Assembly: GCF_000718785.1 (NCBI RefSeq)
Contig: NZ_JOCA01000012.1
Coordinates: 131,942 to 195,941 of the forward strand
Length of the DNA: 64,000 nucleotides
Reading direction: 5' to 3'
From: Streptomyces sp. NRRL WC-3626
GTDB lineage: Bacteria; Actinomycetota; Actinomycetes; Streptomycetales; Streptomycetaceae
Shown here: one piece after another, positions 40,343 to 49,750 of the stretch
How positions within the stretch are numbered: position 1 is the first letter of the stretch
How the letters are laid out: each line of letters begins with the position of its first letter
Notes under the pieces: generated by a model
What the model saw: the letters and a program-made list of their open reading frames with translations, nothing else
What the model was told of the DNA's origin: nothing
The model's database searches: none
Position numbers and translations under genes: made by a program

Positions 40343-43300
40343 GCGCCCAACTCCCGTCCCAGCTCATCCAAAATCTCAGCCCCCCGATCCGCCCCGAACT
40401 CCCGAAGGAACCCGTCCACGCCCCCGCGCTCGATGAAGGGTACGTCCTTCAAATGCTCGGGCTCGATCGCCGCATCCGTCGCTATCACGTCGACCATGCG
40501 GTCCAGCCACCACACCTGGTCCTCCGTGAACACCGCCCCCGCCTGCTCCTGCCGGGCCCGCCACGCCGCGTACCGTTCCTCCACCAGCGCCCGGTACGGC
40601 CGTACCTCCTCCTCCAGCCCCAGCTCGAACCGCAGCAGCCCGATCAGGTCGACCACCCCCGCGGCCCCCCGCGGATGCCGGGCCGCCTTCCCCAGCTGCA
40701 CGTACGCGTCGTACAGCCGCCCCGGGGTCCACTGGAACGGAGGACGCTCGATCTTCCGGGCGAGGTCCTTCAGCCGCCGGTAGACCTCCTTCGGATCGCG
40801 CCGCTCGCTGAACGCGAGGTTGAAGGCCGCGATCTCGTCCTGGTGCTCCTTGATGTACTGCTTCCAGGACGTCACTCGCCGCATCGCCAGCTCGTCGGCC
40901 GTGATGCCGCGCGCCTCCTTCACCTCGTCCACGCTCACCTCGTCTATGACGATGTCGTGCGCCCGGCGCATGGACATGAGCCGGTCCCGCAGCTCACGGT
41001 TGGAGGCGATCGGCTTCAGCGCGTCCAGCATCTCCTGCCGTACCTGCGCCTGCCCGCCGATCCGCCGGGCCCGCTCCTGTTGGTCGGGGTCGACGGACCG
41101 GACAAGACCGCCCACGATCTCCCGCAGCGGCCGGCCGGCCAGCTCCTCGACCTCTTCCCGCTCCTCGGGAGTGAGCTGCCGGTCGAGCCGCGCCAGACGA
41201 CCCGCGAGCGTGGCGACCTCGTCCTCGGTCATCGCCAGGCCCGCCGTCTTGGCCATCAGCCGCTCCAGCGGGATCTTCCGCTCGGAGACCCGGACCAGCG
41301 GGCGCGCGTCCACGCGCGGGGAGTCCGTGACGCCCACCGCGTCGACGATCACGAACCGTTCCTTCACCTCGGCATCCGGCGTGACCGCCTGGAACTCCGC
41401 CGGGTCGATGGTCCGCGAGCCACGCCCCTTCATCTGCTCGAAGTAGGCCCAGCTCTTGACGTCCCGCAGGAAGAAGACACACTCCAGCGGCGGGATGTCG
41501 GTCCCCGTGGCGATCATGTCGACGGTGACCGCGACGCGCAGCTCGGGGCTGTTGCGGAACGCCTTGATCAGCTCGGCCGGCCGCTTCGCCGCGTGCGTGA
41601 TCTTCCGGCAGAAGTCGTCGCTCTCCCCGAAGACCTGCCGCACCATCTGCACGATCTCGTCGGCGTGGTTGTCGTCCACGGCGAAGATCAGCGTCTTGGG
41701 CACGTGCGTGCGCGCCCGCTGCACCTCCCCCTCCCCCACCGGCGGGAAGATCTCCGTGAACAGGTGCTGGCGGAACGTCTCGACGACGAGCTTCAACTGC
41801 CCCTTGCTGATGACCTGACGCCCCAGCTGGGACGCCTTCCACTCCAGGTCCTCCTCCAGCTCCTGGTACCGCTCGCGGCGCGTCTTGCGCTCCCGCATCG
41901 GGACCACCGTCTCCGCCGGGATCGTCCCGCCGTTCTCCCCCAGCTCCGTACGGATGCGGAAGACGTCGAAGTCGACGTTGACGCCGTCGGCGACGGCCTG
42001 CTCGTACGGGTACTCGCTGACCAGGTTCTGGAAGAAGAAGCCGAAGGTCTGCTTGACCGGGGTGGCGGTCAGGCCGACCAGGTGGGCGTCGAAGTACTCC
42101 AGGACCGCGCGCCACTTGCCGTAGATGGAGCGGTGGCACTCGTCGATGACGATCAGGTCGAACGCCTCGGGCGGCAGGTCCGGGTTGTAGCCGACCTCCA
42201 CCGGCTCGTCGACCAGGTCGTAGCGGTCCAGGGCCGCGTCCTCGCGGTCGGCGCTCGGCACCTCGCGGCCCGTGAGCGCCAGCCACAGCCGCTGCACCGT
42301 GGACACCACCACGTGCGCGGAGCCCAGCACGGTGTCCCCGGCGAGCCGCTGCACCACGTACAGCTCGGTGAACTTGCGGCCGTCGTCCGGGGTGTCGAAG
42401 TTCTCGAACTCGGTGGCGGCCTGGCTGCCGAGGTTGTTGCGGTCGACCAGGAACAGGATGCGTTTGGCGCCCGCGTGCTTGAGCAGCCGGTAGCTCTCGC
42501 TGACCACCGTGTACGTCTTGCCGGCGCCGGTCGCCATCTGGATCAGGGCGCGCGGGTCGTCCTTGGCCAGGGAACGCTCCAGGCCGTTGATGGCGGTCAC
42601 CTGGGCCGGGCGCAGGTCCTCCGGGTCGAGGAAGGTCTCCGGCAGGCGGCGCATCCGGGCCCGCAGGGTCGGCGCGCCGTGGTCGGCCTCGGCCTCCTCC
42701 ACCCAGCGGGCGATCGTGTCCGGCCGGTGCACGGCGAAGACCTCACGCGTACGCGGCGACGGGTCGAGCGCGTTGTGGAAGCGGACGGTGTTGCCGTCGG
42801 CGACGTACCGGAAGGGCAGGCTGGCCCGCCAGGCGCTGAGCTGCTGGCTGCGGGTGAGGCCGGTGGCGTAACGAGAGGCCTGCTCCATGGCGGCCTCCAG
42901 GTCGGCGCCCTCCCGCTTGGCCTCTATGACGCCGACCAGGCGCTGCTCGACGTAGAGGAGGTAGTCGGCGCGGCCGACGGCGGTGGAGACCTCCCGGACG
43001 GCGACGCCCCTGCCCGCGAAGAGGTTCTTGGCGACGTCGTCCTGGACGGCCCAGCCCGCCTTCTCCAGGACGCGGTCCAGCTCGGCGCGGACCTGCGCCT
43101 CGCTCATCGGCGGGCGGGCGGCCTTCTGCGCCTGCGCGATGAACTCGTCGCGCCGCGAGGCCCCGTCCAGCGGGCGGGCGGCCGAACGGGACTCCATCGC
43201 CGGAGCCGTCAGCTCGGTGATCTTTTCGCTCAGTTCAGCGATCAGGTCGTGCAGCGCGGCCCGCTCGGCCTCCGCACGGGCCAGTTCCGCCTCGGCCTGC

Positions 43301-43929
43301 TCGCGGGCGGCCTGCTCGCGCTCCAGGCGGCTCTGCTTGCCGTCGTAGCTGAGCCGTGCCTCCTCCAACCTCCGGCGGTAGGCGTCGAGTTCGGTACGCA
43401 GTTGCTCCAGCTCGCGCTGGTCGGCGACGGACTCGGGCGCGGGCGCGGCGGAGGGCGGTGCGGGTGCCAGGAACACCCTGTGCGTGGTGTCGGACTGGTC
43501 GAGGGAGCGGTGCAGCCAGTCACCGAGGCGGAAGCACAGCTCCACGGACTGGAGCGCCTCGCGGACGTTGGCGTAGTACTCGTGGACGGCCTTGTTGCCC
43601 GTCGTGCGGATCGCCTCGAACCAGGCGCGCACCTGCGGGACGAGGACGTCAGCCCTGGTGAGCGCGTTGATCCGGTCGACCTGCCGGGGCCCCGGCACGG
43701 TGACGCCGAGGAGCGTGACCAGGTGCCGGGCCATGATCTCGCCGAAGAGGCGGGCCTTCACCATGGCGGCATGCGGGTCCGTGTGGACGTACGACTCGGC
43801 GGAACAGCCCAGCGTCACCAGTAAAGGCTCGTGCCCGAGCAGGTGACCGAAGTTGGACGAGCCCGCCGCCAACCGCGCGACCTGCTCGTCGTCCCCACCC
43901 GACGAACCGCCGACCACCGCCGTCACCAT
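40339..43929 (-). CDS. hsdR: Type I restriction endonuclease, R subunit
   Basis: 1196 residues from ATG 43929 (GGGGGGAAG upstream). Residues ~20-145 resemble a DUF4145/HEPN-like helical module (FGEIMARHLVTLLGV ... TGNKAVHEYYANV). A Glu/Ala/Arg-rich coiled coil follows (~165-240). The nuclease part includes GRADYLLYVEQRLVGVIEAKREG (PD-ExK type). The SF2 motor has MATGAGKTYT (~464) and IDECHRS (~594), then TGTDIPPLECVFFLRDVKS and GRGSRT. It cleaves DNA after ATP-driven translocation. First gene of the operon; the hsdS start overlaps its stop. Confidence 0.95.
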   Translation of the reverse strand: MVTAVVGGSSGGDDEQVARLAAGSSNFGHLLGHEPLLVTLGCSAESYVHTDPHAAMVKARLFGEIMARHLVTLLGVTVPGPRQVDRINALTRADVLVPQVRAWFEAIRTTGNKAVHEYYANVREALQSVELCFRLGDWLHRSLDQSDTTHRVFLAPAPPSAAPAPESVADQRELEQLRTELDAYRRRLEEARLSYDGKQSRLEREQAAREQAEAELARAEAERAALHDLIAELSEKITELTAPAMESRSAARPLDGASRRDEFIAQAQKAARPPMSEAQVRAELDRVLEKAGWAVQDDVAKNLFAGRGVAVREVSTAVGRADYLLYVEQRLVGVIEAKREGADLEAAMEQASRYATGLTRSQQLSAWRASLPFRYVADGNTVRFHNALDPSPRTREVFAVHRPDTIARWVEEAEADHGAPTLRARMRRLPETFLDPEDLRPAQVTAINGLERSLAKDDPRALIQMATGAGKTYTVVSESYRLLKHAGAKRILFLVDRNNLGSQAATEFENFDTPDDGRKFTELYVVQRLAGDTVLGSAHVVVSTVQRLWLALTGREVPSADREDAALDRYDLVDEPVEVGYNPDLPPEAFDLIVIDECHRSIYGKWRAVLEYFDAHLVGLTATPVKQTFGFFFQNLVSEYPYEQAVADGVNVDFDVFRIRTELGENGGTIPAETVVPMRERKTRRERYQELEEDLEWKASQLGRQVISKGQLKLVVETFRQHLFTEIFPPVGEGEVQRARTHVPKTLIFAVDDNHADEIVQMVRQVFGESDDFCRKITHAAKRPAELIKAFRNSPELRVAVTVDMIATGTDIPPLECVFFLRDVKSWAYFEQMKGRGSRTIDPAEFQAVTPDAEVKERFVIVDAVGVTDSPRVDARPLVRVSERKIPLERLMAKTAGLAMTEDEVATLAGRLARLDRQLTPEEREEVEELAGRPLREIVGGLVRSVDPDQQERARRIGGQAQVRQEMLDALKPIASNRELRDRLMSMRRAHDIVIDEVSVDEVKEARGITADELAMRRVTSWKQYIKEHQDEIAAFNLAFSERRDPKEVYRRLKDLARKIERPPFQWTPGRLYDAYVQLGKAARHPRGAAGVVDLIGLLRFELGLEEEVRPYRALVEERYAAWRARQEQAGAVFTEDQVWWLDRMVDVIATDAAIEPEHLKDVPFIERGGVDGFLREFGADRGAEILDELGRELGA

Positions 43930-44219
43930 GTACTTCCCCCCAGGTCCCTGGTCGTCATGTCAATGAGCAAAGCCTTGCAGGATGACATGAACAGGGTGGC
44001 ATCGCAAGGGATTCGAAAGGACGGCCGGATGAGTCACGCCACCGGCCATAGCCGTCCACTGCGGCGGGGACGTCGCCGCAGTGAGCTGAAGTCGAGGTCC
44101 AGGTGTGGGTCGGTGGCCCACCCCTCCAGAGCCGCGCCACGGTGCTCGTGTGATGAGCAGGACATCCCGAGTCGCCGGGGCAGGCTCATCGCCGACGCAG
44201 CGACCGTCCCCGGCGGCGT
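43930..44219. other. Intergenic region upstream of hsdR
   Basis: 290 bases with no convincing gene. It holds the hsdR promoter region, which is somewhat A/T-richer near 43955-44030 than the surroundings, with GTCATG...GACATGAAC half-sites around 43955 and 43984. A 10-bp stem-loop sits at 44057-44083 (CACTGCGGCG / CGCCGCAGTG, loop GGGACGT), which may end the methyltransferase transcript. Confidence 0.5.
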
Positions 44220-44927
44220 TTACGGCAGCGGACCACGCCGTGCGGTGAGCAGCAGCGTGTCGGCTGCTCGCGGCCTCTGCCCGGCGGGCAGGAGGTCGCC
44301 GCTGATCCGGGTGAATCCGGCCTCGTCGAGGAGCTTGGCCCACACATGCTCCTGGAGCACCCAGCGGCGCATCGTGGCCGGCTCCCCGTCCGGGGTCCTG
44401 GCCGGAATGTCGGCATGCTCCACGTCGGGCTGTGCGGGCGCCCCGCCGAGATAGTGGGCGAGAGTGGAGAACACCAGCCGTCCGCCCCGCCGCAGCGCGG
44501 ACGCCGCCGCCGGCAGCAGTTGACGCGGCTCGGTGAAGTCGACCGCGCCGAACATGCTGTAAAGCACGTCGTACGTGTCGGGCGCCGCCTGCAAGTGCTC
44601 CACCACGTCCGAACGCACCAGTTGCAGGCGCGGCGCGAGATGGCCGTACAGGTCCGTGGCCATGGCGTGCTGGGCGGGTGAGGCGTCGACGGCAACGACC
44701 CGGGCGGGCCGGTGGTGGACGGCCAGGTGGGCGGCGTGCCGGGCGGCGCCCGCGCCGAGGTCGGCGACGCACAGTCCGGACAGGTCACCGAGGATGTCCG
44801 GACCGGGCCCGCGGTCCTGGCCCCAGGCCCACCGGAACGTGTCGGGCACGGTCCGGTCGGTGGTGTGGCGGGCGCGGCCGTAGTGGTGCCACAGGTCTGC
44901 AGAGGTGGGGGCTGTCACTCGCCCCAT
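44220..44927 (-). CDS. SAM-dependent methyltransferase (class I)
   Basis: 235 residues from ATG 44927; GTG 44939 and GTG 44918 are alternatives, as no start has an ideal ribosome site. The SAM loop LCVADLGAGAARHAAHLAVHH and VVAVDASPAQHAMA are followed by YDVLYSMFGAVDFTEP and LRRGGRLVFSTLAHY. The pattern fits the Methyltransf_11/25 group acting on small molecules. It stands alone between the R-M operon and the GRDP-like gene. Substrate unknown. Confidence 0.85.
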   Translation of the reverse strand: MGRVTAPTSADLWHHYGRARHTTDRTVPDTFRWAWGQDRGPGPDILGDLSGLCVADLGAGAARHAAHLAVHHRPARVVAVDASPAQHAMATDLYGHLAPRLQLVRSDVVEHLQAAPDTYDVLYSMFGAVDFTEPRQLLPAAASALRRGGRLVFSTLAHYLGGAPAQPDVEHADIPARTPDGEPATMRRWVLQEHVWAKLLDEAGFTRISGDLLPAGQRPRAADTLLLTARRGPLP

Positions 44928-45027
44928 GGTGGCGGGCACGGCCTCCGGGCGGGCCGGTTCGCGGGAATCTCAACCGGACGTGCCCTGGGCTCCGGCGGCC
45001 GGCCGGAGTCCAGGACACCCGGGCGGC

Positions 45028-45495
45028 TCAGTGGGAGTCGCTACCGGGGTGACACGGGCTGCACTTGGCGGCGTCCTGCCACAGCGACAGGTCGACCTCC
45101 CAGCCGTCGGCCGCGACCCTGTGCGCGGTCTTCATCACGGAGCCGTCGTTCTTGAAGTCGACCTCGGGCACGTGGTGCAGGAAGTGCCCGCCGTTGAAGC
45201 GATCGCACAGCTCGGCGTACGCCACGGTGTCCAGGATGATCGTGTGGACGCCGATGTCGATGAGGGAGCTCGGCGCCAGGCCCAGTTTGTCGCCCCGGTG
45301 GTTCATCGCGGTCAGCAGGTAGGCGTAGCCCTGCCCCAGCACCCGGGCCGCCATGACCGAGTCGTACGGGTGGTCCCGCATGAGGAGACCGACCTGCTTG
45401 TTCCACAGGGCGGCCGGCACGACCTCCCGCGCGGAGCGGATCGGGCCGGTCGTCGGGCAGGCGGCCGGGACGGTTGCAGCGGTGCTGGTTGCCAT
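45028..45495 (-). CDS. Glycine-rich-domain-protein-like (GRDP-like) hypothetical protein
   Basis: 155 residues from ATG 45495 (GGAGG 4 bases upstream). The central segment SLIDIGVHTIILDTVAYAELCDRFNGGHFLHHVPEVD resembles the H-T-x-x-L-x-T-x-x-Y ... HH-P pattern of GRDP-like proteins. The tail has CSPCHPGSDSH, a possible metal site. It is divergent from the HTH gene at 45682, a pairing that suggests regulation by that protein. Biochemical role unknown; the family link is from memory of the motif. Confidence 0.65.
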   Translation of the reverse strand: MATSTAATVPAACPTTGPIRSAREVVPAALWNKQVGLLMRDHPYDSVMAARVLGQGYAYLLTAMNHRGDKLGLAPSSLIDIGVHTIILDTVAYAELCDRFNGGHFLHHVPEVDFKNDGSVMKTAHRVAADGWEVDLSLWQDAAKCSPCHPGSDSH

Positions 45496-45681
45496 GGTGC
45501 CTCCGATGGACGGCGCCCCGCGGATCGGGGCGATGCACCCAGGGCACCGCACCGGCCACGCCGACTGTGATCAATTCTCGCCGCTCGCATGGCGTTTGCA
45601 CGGTGTGAAAGCGGTCTCGACGCGGCCCGTGCAGCGCCTCTACCGTGGGACGCCCCCGGTAGTGCGGCGTGGGAGGGTCCG

Positions 45682-46971
45682 GTGTTCGTCGACCCGCTCT
45701 GGAACAGCACGAGAGCACGCGAATTAGCCGCCCAGCGCCGCCCCGGCGCGCTGATCCGGCTCGGCCGCGAGCACCGAGCGTGGACACTGGCCGTACTCGG
45801 CGGCCGCATCGGCTGCTCGCCGGCCACCGTCTCGCGGCTCGAACGCAGTGCGCGGGTGGTCGACTTGGCCCTGGTGCACCGTGCCGCGCTGGAAGTCGGC
45901 GTGCCCCGACACATGCTGGTGGCTTCTCTCGCGCCGCCGTCCCCCGCAGCTCCGGCGGCCACTAGAGTGACGGCCAGTCCGCGTGACGCCGAGGAGGACC
46001 CCATGCGCCGCCGTACGCTGCTCACCGCCACGGCGGCCGCCGGACCGGTCGCCCTGCTGACCGGCCTGGACGACGCGCTCGCCAACACTCCAGCCCCTGT
46101 CGGCACCGGGCCCCTGGACGCTCGCCTGTCCTCCGCCCGGACCCTGTACGACAAGGGCGGACACGGTCAGCTCCTCGCCGCGCTGCCCGCCCTCATCGCC
46201 GACGGGCACAGCGCAGCCGCGTCCCGGCAGAGCCTCGACCAGGCCCGGCTCTCCTCGGTCTACAGCCTCGCCTCCGCCGTACTCATCAAGCTCGGCTCCT
46301 ACGACCGCGCCCGCCTCACCGCCGACCGCGCCCGTACCTGGGCCGAAGTCTCGGGCTCGCCCCTCGCCGCGGCGGCCGCTGCAAGGGAACTGGCGATCGT
46401 GCTGCGCCACCAGGACCGTCACGCCGACGCCCAGCGGCTCATGACATCGGCGGCCGCCACCGTCGAGGCCACCGGGCTGCGCACGGAGGCAGCGGCGGCC
46501 GCCTACGCGCAGATGCTGTGCACCCTCGCCTACACCGCCGCCCGGGGCGGGCAGCGTGCCGACGCACTGGCGATGACCGAAGAAGCCCGCCGAGCCGCCC
46601 GCCGGCTCCCCGGCACCGCCCCGGCAGGCCGCCTGTTTCCGATCAGCCCAGCCGCCGTCGACCTGTACGCAGTCGGCGTGCACTGGGCCCTCGGCGACGC
46701 GGGCGCCGCCCTGGACGCGGGGAAGAACCTGCGCGCCGACCAGTTCCCGACCGCCGAACGCAAGGCCCGCATGGGCACCGACATGGCACGCGCCTGGTGG
46801 GCATGGAACCGGCCAGAACAGACGGCCCGCGCCCTGCTCAACGCCTACCGGGCCAGCCCCGGTGAAGTACGCGACCGGCCGGCGATCCGCAGCATCGTCG
46901 ACGAACTCACCGAGCGGCACCCGCGGACCACAGGCGTACGGGAACTCCACACCGCCGTGACCCGGGCCTGA
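45682..46971 (+). CDS. XRE-type HTH protein with TPR-like repeats
   Basis: 429 residues from GTG 45682 (GGGAGG 7 bases before). The N-terminus carries an HTH (IRLGREHRAWTLAVLGGRIGCSPATVSRLERSARVVDLALVHRAALEVGV, residues ~20-72). A twin-arginine-like or membrane-type patch follows (MRRRTLLTATAAAGPVALLTGL). The rest is helical Ala-rich TPR-like (SVYSLASAVLIKLGSYDRARLTADRARTWAE..., AARELAIVLRHQDRHADAQRLM). This layout is widespread in Streptomyces; the ligand is unknown. A terminator follows the stop. Confidence 0.82.
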   Translation: MFVDPLWNSTRARELAAQRRPGALIRLGREHRAWTLAVLGGRIGCSPATVSRLERSARVVDLALVHRAALEVGVPRHMLVASLAPPSPAAPAATRVTASPRDAEEDPMRRRTLLTATAAAGPVALLTGLDDALANTPAPVGTGPLDARLSSARTLYDKGGHGQLLAALPALIADGHSAAASRQSLDQARLSSVYSLASAVLIKLGSYDRARLTADRARTWAEVSGSPLAAAAAARELAIVLRHQDRHADAQRLMTSAAATVEATGLRTEAAAAAYAQMLCTLAYTAARGGQRADALAMTEEARRAARRLPGTAPAGRLFPISPAAVDLYAVGVHWALGDAGAALDAGKNLRADQFPTAERKARMGTDMARAWWAWNRPEQTARALLNAYRASPGEVRDRPAIRSIVDELTERHPRTTGVRELHTAVTRA

Positions 46972-47065
46972 ACAGGTACTGCAAGACGTGGGGCCACTTG
47001 CCGGATGCCCGAGGGCTGTCGCCCATCTCCCGACACGTTGGTGACGTCGGAGGCCGGACGAAGAA

Positions 47066-47087
47066 GGGCGCCCCCGAAAGGGCGCCC
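47066..47087. terminator. Short terminator between the HTH-TPR gene and hemD
   Basis: GGGCGCCC / GGGCGCCC (self-complementary arms) with a CCGAAA loop lies between two convergent stops, 9 bases from the hemD end. Confidence 0.7.
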
Positions 47088-47096
47088 CTACTCACC

Positions 47097-48794
47097 TCAC
47101 GTTGTAGACCGGCGTCTCCGTGCCCCCGGGCGCCGCTCGCTCGGGCGGGTCACCGGGTCGCCCGCGTCCAGTGCCGCCAGGCGGCGCCTGGTGCCGAAGT
47201 CGGCCAGGGCTTCGGCCAGCTTGTGGACCGACGGCTCGGGGGCCATCACGTCCACGCGCAGGCCGTGCTCCTCCGCCGTCTTCGCCGTGGCCGGGCCGAT
47301 GCAGGCGATGACCGTCACGTTGTGCGGCTTGCCGGCGATGCCGACCAGGTTCCGGACCGTCGACGAGGACGTGAACAGGACCGCGTCGAAACCGCCGCCC
47401 TTGATCGCCTCACGGGTCTCCGCCGGAGGCGGCGAGGCACGCACGGTGCGGTACGCCGTGACGTCGTCGACCTCCCAGCCCAGCTCGATCAGCCCGGCGA
47501 CCAGGGTCTCCGTGGCGATGTCGGCGCGCGGGAGGAAGACACGGTCGATCGGGTCGAAGACCGGGTCGTAGGGAGGCCAGTCCTCGACCAGACCACGGGC
47601 GGACTGCTCACCGCTCGGGACCAGGTCGGGACGTACGCCGAAGTCGATCAGCGCGGCGGCCGTCTGGTCGCCCACCGCGGCGACCTTGATACCCGCGAAG
47701 GCGCGCGCGTCGAGACCGTACTCCTCGAACTTCTCGCGGACCGCCTTCACCGCGTTGACCGACGTGAACGCGATCCACTCGTAGCGGCCCGTCACCAGGC
47801 CCTTGACCGCCCGCTCCATCTGCTGCGGGGTACGCGGCGGCTCCACCGCGATGGTCGGGACCTCGTGCGGTACGGCACCGTACGACCGCAGCTGGTCGGA
47901 GAGCGACGCCGCCTGCTCCTTGGTCCGCGGCACGAGCACCTTCCAGCCGAACAGCGGCTTGGACTCGAACCACGCGAGCTCGTCGCGGCGGGCGGGGGCG
48001 CTGCGCTCACCGACCACGGCTATCACCGGGCGGCCGCCGTCCGGGGACGGCAGCACCTTCGCCTGCTTCAGCGTCTGCGCGATCGTGCCGAGCGTCGCCG
48101 CCCAGGTGCGCTGCCGGGTCGTCGTACCGGCGACGGTGACCGTCATCGGGGTGTCGGGCTTGCGACCGGCGGACACCAGTTCGCCCGCCGCTGCCGCCAC
48201 GGAGTCGAGCGTGGTGGAGACGACCACCGTGCCGTCCGACGCTCCGACCTCCGTCCAGCACCGGTCGGACGCCGTACGCGCGTCGACGAACCTGACGTCC
48301 GCGCCCTGGGCGTCCCGCAGCGGCACACCGGCGTACGCGGGCACGCCGACGGCGGTCGCGATACCGGGGACGACCTCGAACGGCACCCCGGCCGAGGCGC
48401 ACGCCAGCATCTCCTCGGCGGCGTACGCGTCGAGTCCGGGATCACCGGTCACCGCACGCACGACCCGCCTGCCGCCCCGCGCGGCCTCCATGACAAGATG
48501 TGCCGCATCCCGCATCGCGGGGGCACCAACGGTTGTTGACGCGCCGTCAACGACCGTCAGCTGGGGCGTGCCCGTGCCCGGTTCCGACAAGTCGGAGTCC
48601 GTGTGCACTTCGGCGACGCCCTGCCTCGCGTGCGTGCGTACGACGTCGAGCACCTCGTGCTCGGCGACGAGAACGTCCGCGTTCGCCAGCGCCTCCACGG
48701 CGCGCAGGGTCAGCAGTCCCGGATCCCCGGGTCCGGCACCGAGGAAGGTGACGTGCCCGTGTTCCGGAGGGGCGGGAAGGGTGGTGGGGCTCAC
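47097..48794 (-). CDS. hemD: Uroporphyrinogen-III C-methyltransferase / uroporphyrinogen-III synthase fusion
   Basis: 565 residues from GTG 48794, which overlaps the hemC stop (GTGA). The first ~260 residues are a SUMT domain (VTFLGAGPGDPGLLTLRAVEAL, FEVVPGIATAVGVPAYAGVPL, TPMTVTVAGTTTRQRTWAATL). The remainder is HemD (WKVLVPRTKEQAASLSDQLRSYGA ... IAFTSVNAVKAVREKF ... VLFTSSSTVRNLVG). It closes the hydroxymethylbilane ring and can methylate the product toward precorrin-2/sirohaem, joining haem and corrin branches. Translationally coupled last gene of rex-hemACD. Confidence 0.94.
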   Translation of the reverse strand: MSPTTLPAPPEHGHVTFLGAGPGDPGLLTLRAVEALANADVLVAEHEVLDVVRTHARQGVAEVHTDSDLSEPGTGTPQLTVVDGASTTVGAPAMRDAAHLVMEAARGGRRVVRAVTGDPGLDAYAAEEMLACASAGVPFEVVPGIATAVGVPAYAGVPLRDAQGADVRFVDARTASDRCWTEVGASDGTVVVSTTLDSVAAAAGELVSAGRKPDTPMTVTVAGTTTRQRTWAATLGTIAQTLKQAKVLPSPDGGRPVIAVVGERSAPARRDELAWFESKPLFGWKVLVPRTKEQAASLSDQLRSYGAVPHEVPTIAVEPPRTPQQMERAVKGLVTGRYEWIAFTSVNAVKAVREKFEEYGLDARAFAGIKVAAVGDQTAAALIDFGVRPDLVPSGEQSARGLVEDWPPYDPVFDPIDRVFLPRADIATETLVAGLIELGWEVDDVTAYRTVRASPPPAETREAIKGGGFDAVLFTSSSTVRNLVGIAGKPHNVTVIACIGPATAKTAEEHGLRVDVMAPEPSVHKLAEALADFGTRRRLAALDAGDPVTRPSERRPGARRRRSTT

Positions 48795-49750
48795 TGTGCT
48801 CGCTCCCCCATCAGACCGGCCGCGCCCTGCGCGAGCATCTCGGTGGCGAGTTCGCGACCGAGCGCCATCGCCGCCTCGTGCGTCTCGGGCACGGGACCGG
48901 TGGTGGACAGCTGCACCAGCGTCGCGCCGTCGGTCGACCCGACGACGCCGCGCAGGCGCATCTCCTTGACAACCCGCCCGTCGGCCACGAGGTCGGCGAG
49001 CGCACCCACGGGTGCGCTGCAGCCGGCCTCGAGGGCGGCGAGCAGGGAACGCTCGGCCGTCACGGCGGCCCGCGTGAACGGGTCGTCGAGTTCGGCGAGC
49101 GCGGCGATGAGTTCCGCGTTGTCCGCGGTGGTCTCGACCGCCAGTGCTCCCTGGCCGGGAGCGGGCAGAACAGTGTCGACCGACAGGAAGTCGGTCACCT
49201 CGTCGCTGCGGCCGACCCGGTTCAGCCCGGCGGCCGCCAGCACCACGGCATCGAGGTCGCCCTTGGTGACGTACCCGATGCGGGTGTCGATGTTGCCCCG
49301 GATCGGGACCGTCTCGAATTCCATGCCGTGGCTGCGCGCGTACGCGTTCAACTGCGCCATGCGGCGCGGCGAGCCGGTGCCTATGCGGGCGCCGCGCGGC
49401 AGATCGTTCAGCTTCAGCGCGTCCCGTGTGATCATCACGTCGCGCGGGTCCTCGCGCACCGGGATGGCCGCCACGACCAGCTCGTCGGGCTGCGTGGTCG
49501 GGATGTCCTTCAGCGAGTGCACCGCGAAGTCCACCTCGCCCCGCGCCAGCGCCTCGCGCAGCGCGGCGACGAACACGCCCGTGCCGCCGATCTGCGCGAG
49601 GTGTTCGCGCGAGACATCGCCGTACGTGGTGATCTCGACGAGCTCGACGGGCCGTCCGGTCACCTGGCTCACGGCTTCCGCCACCTGCCCGGACTGGGCC
49701 ATGGCGAGCTTGCTGCGCCTGGTCCCCAGCCTCAGTGCCTTCTCAGTCAT
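48791..49750 (-). CDS. hemC: Hydroxymethylbilane synthase (porphobilinogen deaminase)
   Basis: 319 residues from ATG 49750, overlapping the hemA stop (ATGA). Substrate-binding and cofactor motifs are visible: RLGTRRSKLAMAQSGQV, VHSLKDIPT, GTGSPRRMAQL, VPIRGNIDTRIG and LEAGCSAPVGA, whose cysteine binds the dipyrromethane cofactor. It polymerises four porphobilinogens. The middle of the Rex-controlled haem operon. Confidence 0.97.
   Translation of the reverse strand: MTEKALRLGTRRSKLAMAQSGQVAEAVSQVTGRPVELVEITTYGDVSREHLAQIGGTGVFVAALREALARGEVDFAVHSLKDIPTTQPDELVVAAIPVREDPRDVMITRDALKLNDLPRGARIGTGSPRRMAQLNAYARSHGMEFETVPIRGNIDTRIGYVTKGDLDAVVLAAAGLNRVGRSDEVTDFLSVDTVLPAPGQGALAVETTADNAELIAALAELDDPFTRAAVTAERSLLAALEAGCSAPVGALADLVADGRVVKEMRLRGVVGSTDGATLVQLSTTGPVPETHEAAMALGRELATEMLAQGAAGLMGERAQ

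Noticed and set aside
40453..43824. 3.4-kb plus-strand open frame opposite hsdR
   Set aside because: Entirely antisense to hsdR with its motor and nuclease motifs; product is low-complexity Leu/Arg/Asp/His.
43930..44219. Small genes upstream of hsdR
   Set aside because: The short frames lack ribosome sites and coding-like codon use; the region looks like a promoter area with a stem-loop.
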